Shown piece by piece: positions 22,427 to 22,840 of a DNA stretch of 22,840 bases. Origin of the DNA: a virus. The notes under the pieces were generated by a model, which saw only the letters and a list, made by a program, of their open reading frames with translations, did not search any database and had not been told where the DNA came from. Position numbers and translations under genes: made by a program. The DNA lies in IMG/VR virus record IMGVR_UViG_3300030419_002852, positions 1-22,840 of that record. One strand, written 5' to 3'. The stretch's first letter is position 1, and every line of letters begins with the position of its first letter.

Positions 22427-22840
22427 TGGCAAAACCAGGTTTAACTTTTGCAGGCTTTTTATATGATGATGCAGGAGATGCAATTAATGGAGCTACCATT
22501 AACTTGTATGAAAAGAATGGTACATCCACTTCTGTAGCAAATACAACGACTAACTCATCTGGTTATTGGACTATAAGTCATACTCCAGGGTCAGGAGAAG
22601 CTGGTGAATATGACGTTCAGATCACTTCAGGAGCTTCAAAGAGGCGTTTAAAGTTTGATGATGCAGTCCAATTAGCATCTCTTGACGCAGAGACTCTCTC
22701 TGTGAGAGCTAATGAGGGAGCAGCAGCAGCTTATTATATGTTTGCTGATGAAGGTGAGGATGCTGGTGATAGGTGGAAGGTTAATGTTGCTGATGGTGGT
22801 GTGATGACATTTGGTAATGATATTGCTTCTCAGGACACAT
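22426..22840 (+). CDS. Tail fibre or tailspike N-terminal region, partial
   Basis: ATG 22426 overlaps the previous stop (TAATG), and the frame continues past the window end (138 full codons seen). Residues 1-75 look like an immunoglobulin-like or carboxypeptidase-regulatory-like beta domain ('FLYDDAGDAINGATINLYEKNG ... TNSSGYWTISHTPGSGEAGEYDVQI'). Next come a helical linker and a repeat-like beta part (YYMFADEGEDAGDRWKVNVADGG) typical of trimeric fibre shafts. Position after the nozzle and small tail genes fits the host-recognition fibre, with the N-terminus binding the tail. The receptor-binding end lies beyond the window. Confidence 0.8.
   Translation, partial: MAKPGLTFAGFLYDDAGDAINGATINLYEKNGTSTSVANTTTNSSGYWTISHTPGSGEAGEYDVQITSGASKRRLKFDDAVQLASLDAETLSVRANEGAAAAYYMFADEGEDAGDRWKVNVADGGVMTFGNDIASQDT

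Overview
The window looks like part of the genome of a tailed double-stranded DNA phage with a short tail (podovirus-like, Caudoviricetes). It carries the packaging genes, the portal, a very large probable internal virion protein, a scaffold, a major capsid protein, a head-tail connector, a probable tail nozzle and the start of a tail fibre. No tape measure, tail-tube or sheath gene is visible, which fits a short tail. The DNA is AT-rich and the rightward genes use mainly AGA/AGG for arginine. Nothing here fixes the host. There is no integrase, attachment site, recognisable tRNA or CRISPR array.

Layout. Positions 1-1003 carry three small genes on the minus strand, transcribed leftward: a conserved small phage protein, a small zinc-ribbon protein, and a putative HExxH metallopeptidase cut by the window edge. 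Positions 1004-1967 hold no convincing gene of normal size. For so compact a genome this is a long gap, and it is unusually structured. It contains a GC-richer block with nested stems (1190-1438), a cluster of perfect palindromes (1538-1610), and three successive closed stem domains (1648-1720, 1747-1796, 1860-1945) with two tiny ORFs.

From 1968 to the end is one rightward late operon with very tight spacing and many stop/start overlaps (TAATG, TGATG, ATGA). Its order is: zinc-ribbon protein, a small protein sharing a module with the giant protein, a 35-aa basic protein, an HNH-like basic protein, small terminase, large terminase, portal, a protein with a collagen-like Gly-Thr-Thr tract, a small unknown, and the 1855-aa giant. 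After the giant come the scaffold, major capsid, a zinc-finger protein, a beta-rich structural protein, two small unknowns, the connector, the probable nozzle, a small beta protein, a VSR-like nuclease-fold protein and the tail fibre. The two longest breaks in the operon (14911-14969 and 17108-17235) hold a candidate promoter and strong hairpins, which suggests separate expression control of the capsid block and of the protein at 17236.

Most notable points: the structured intergenic region, which may hold one or more undescribed RNAs; a roughly 80-residue module shared by a small early-operon protein and the C-terminus of the giant virion protein; the VSR-like nuclease fold inside the tail cluster; and the slippage-prone 9-base repeat coding a Gly-Thr-Thr tract. 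All RNA structures were found by eye and have not been tested by folding or covariation.
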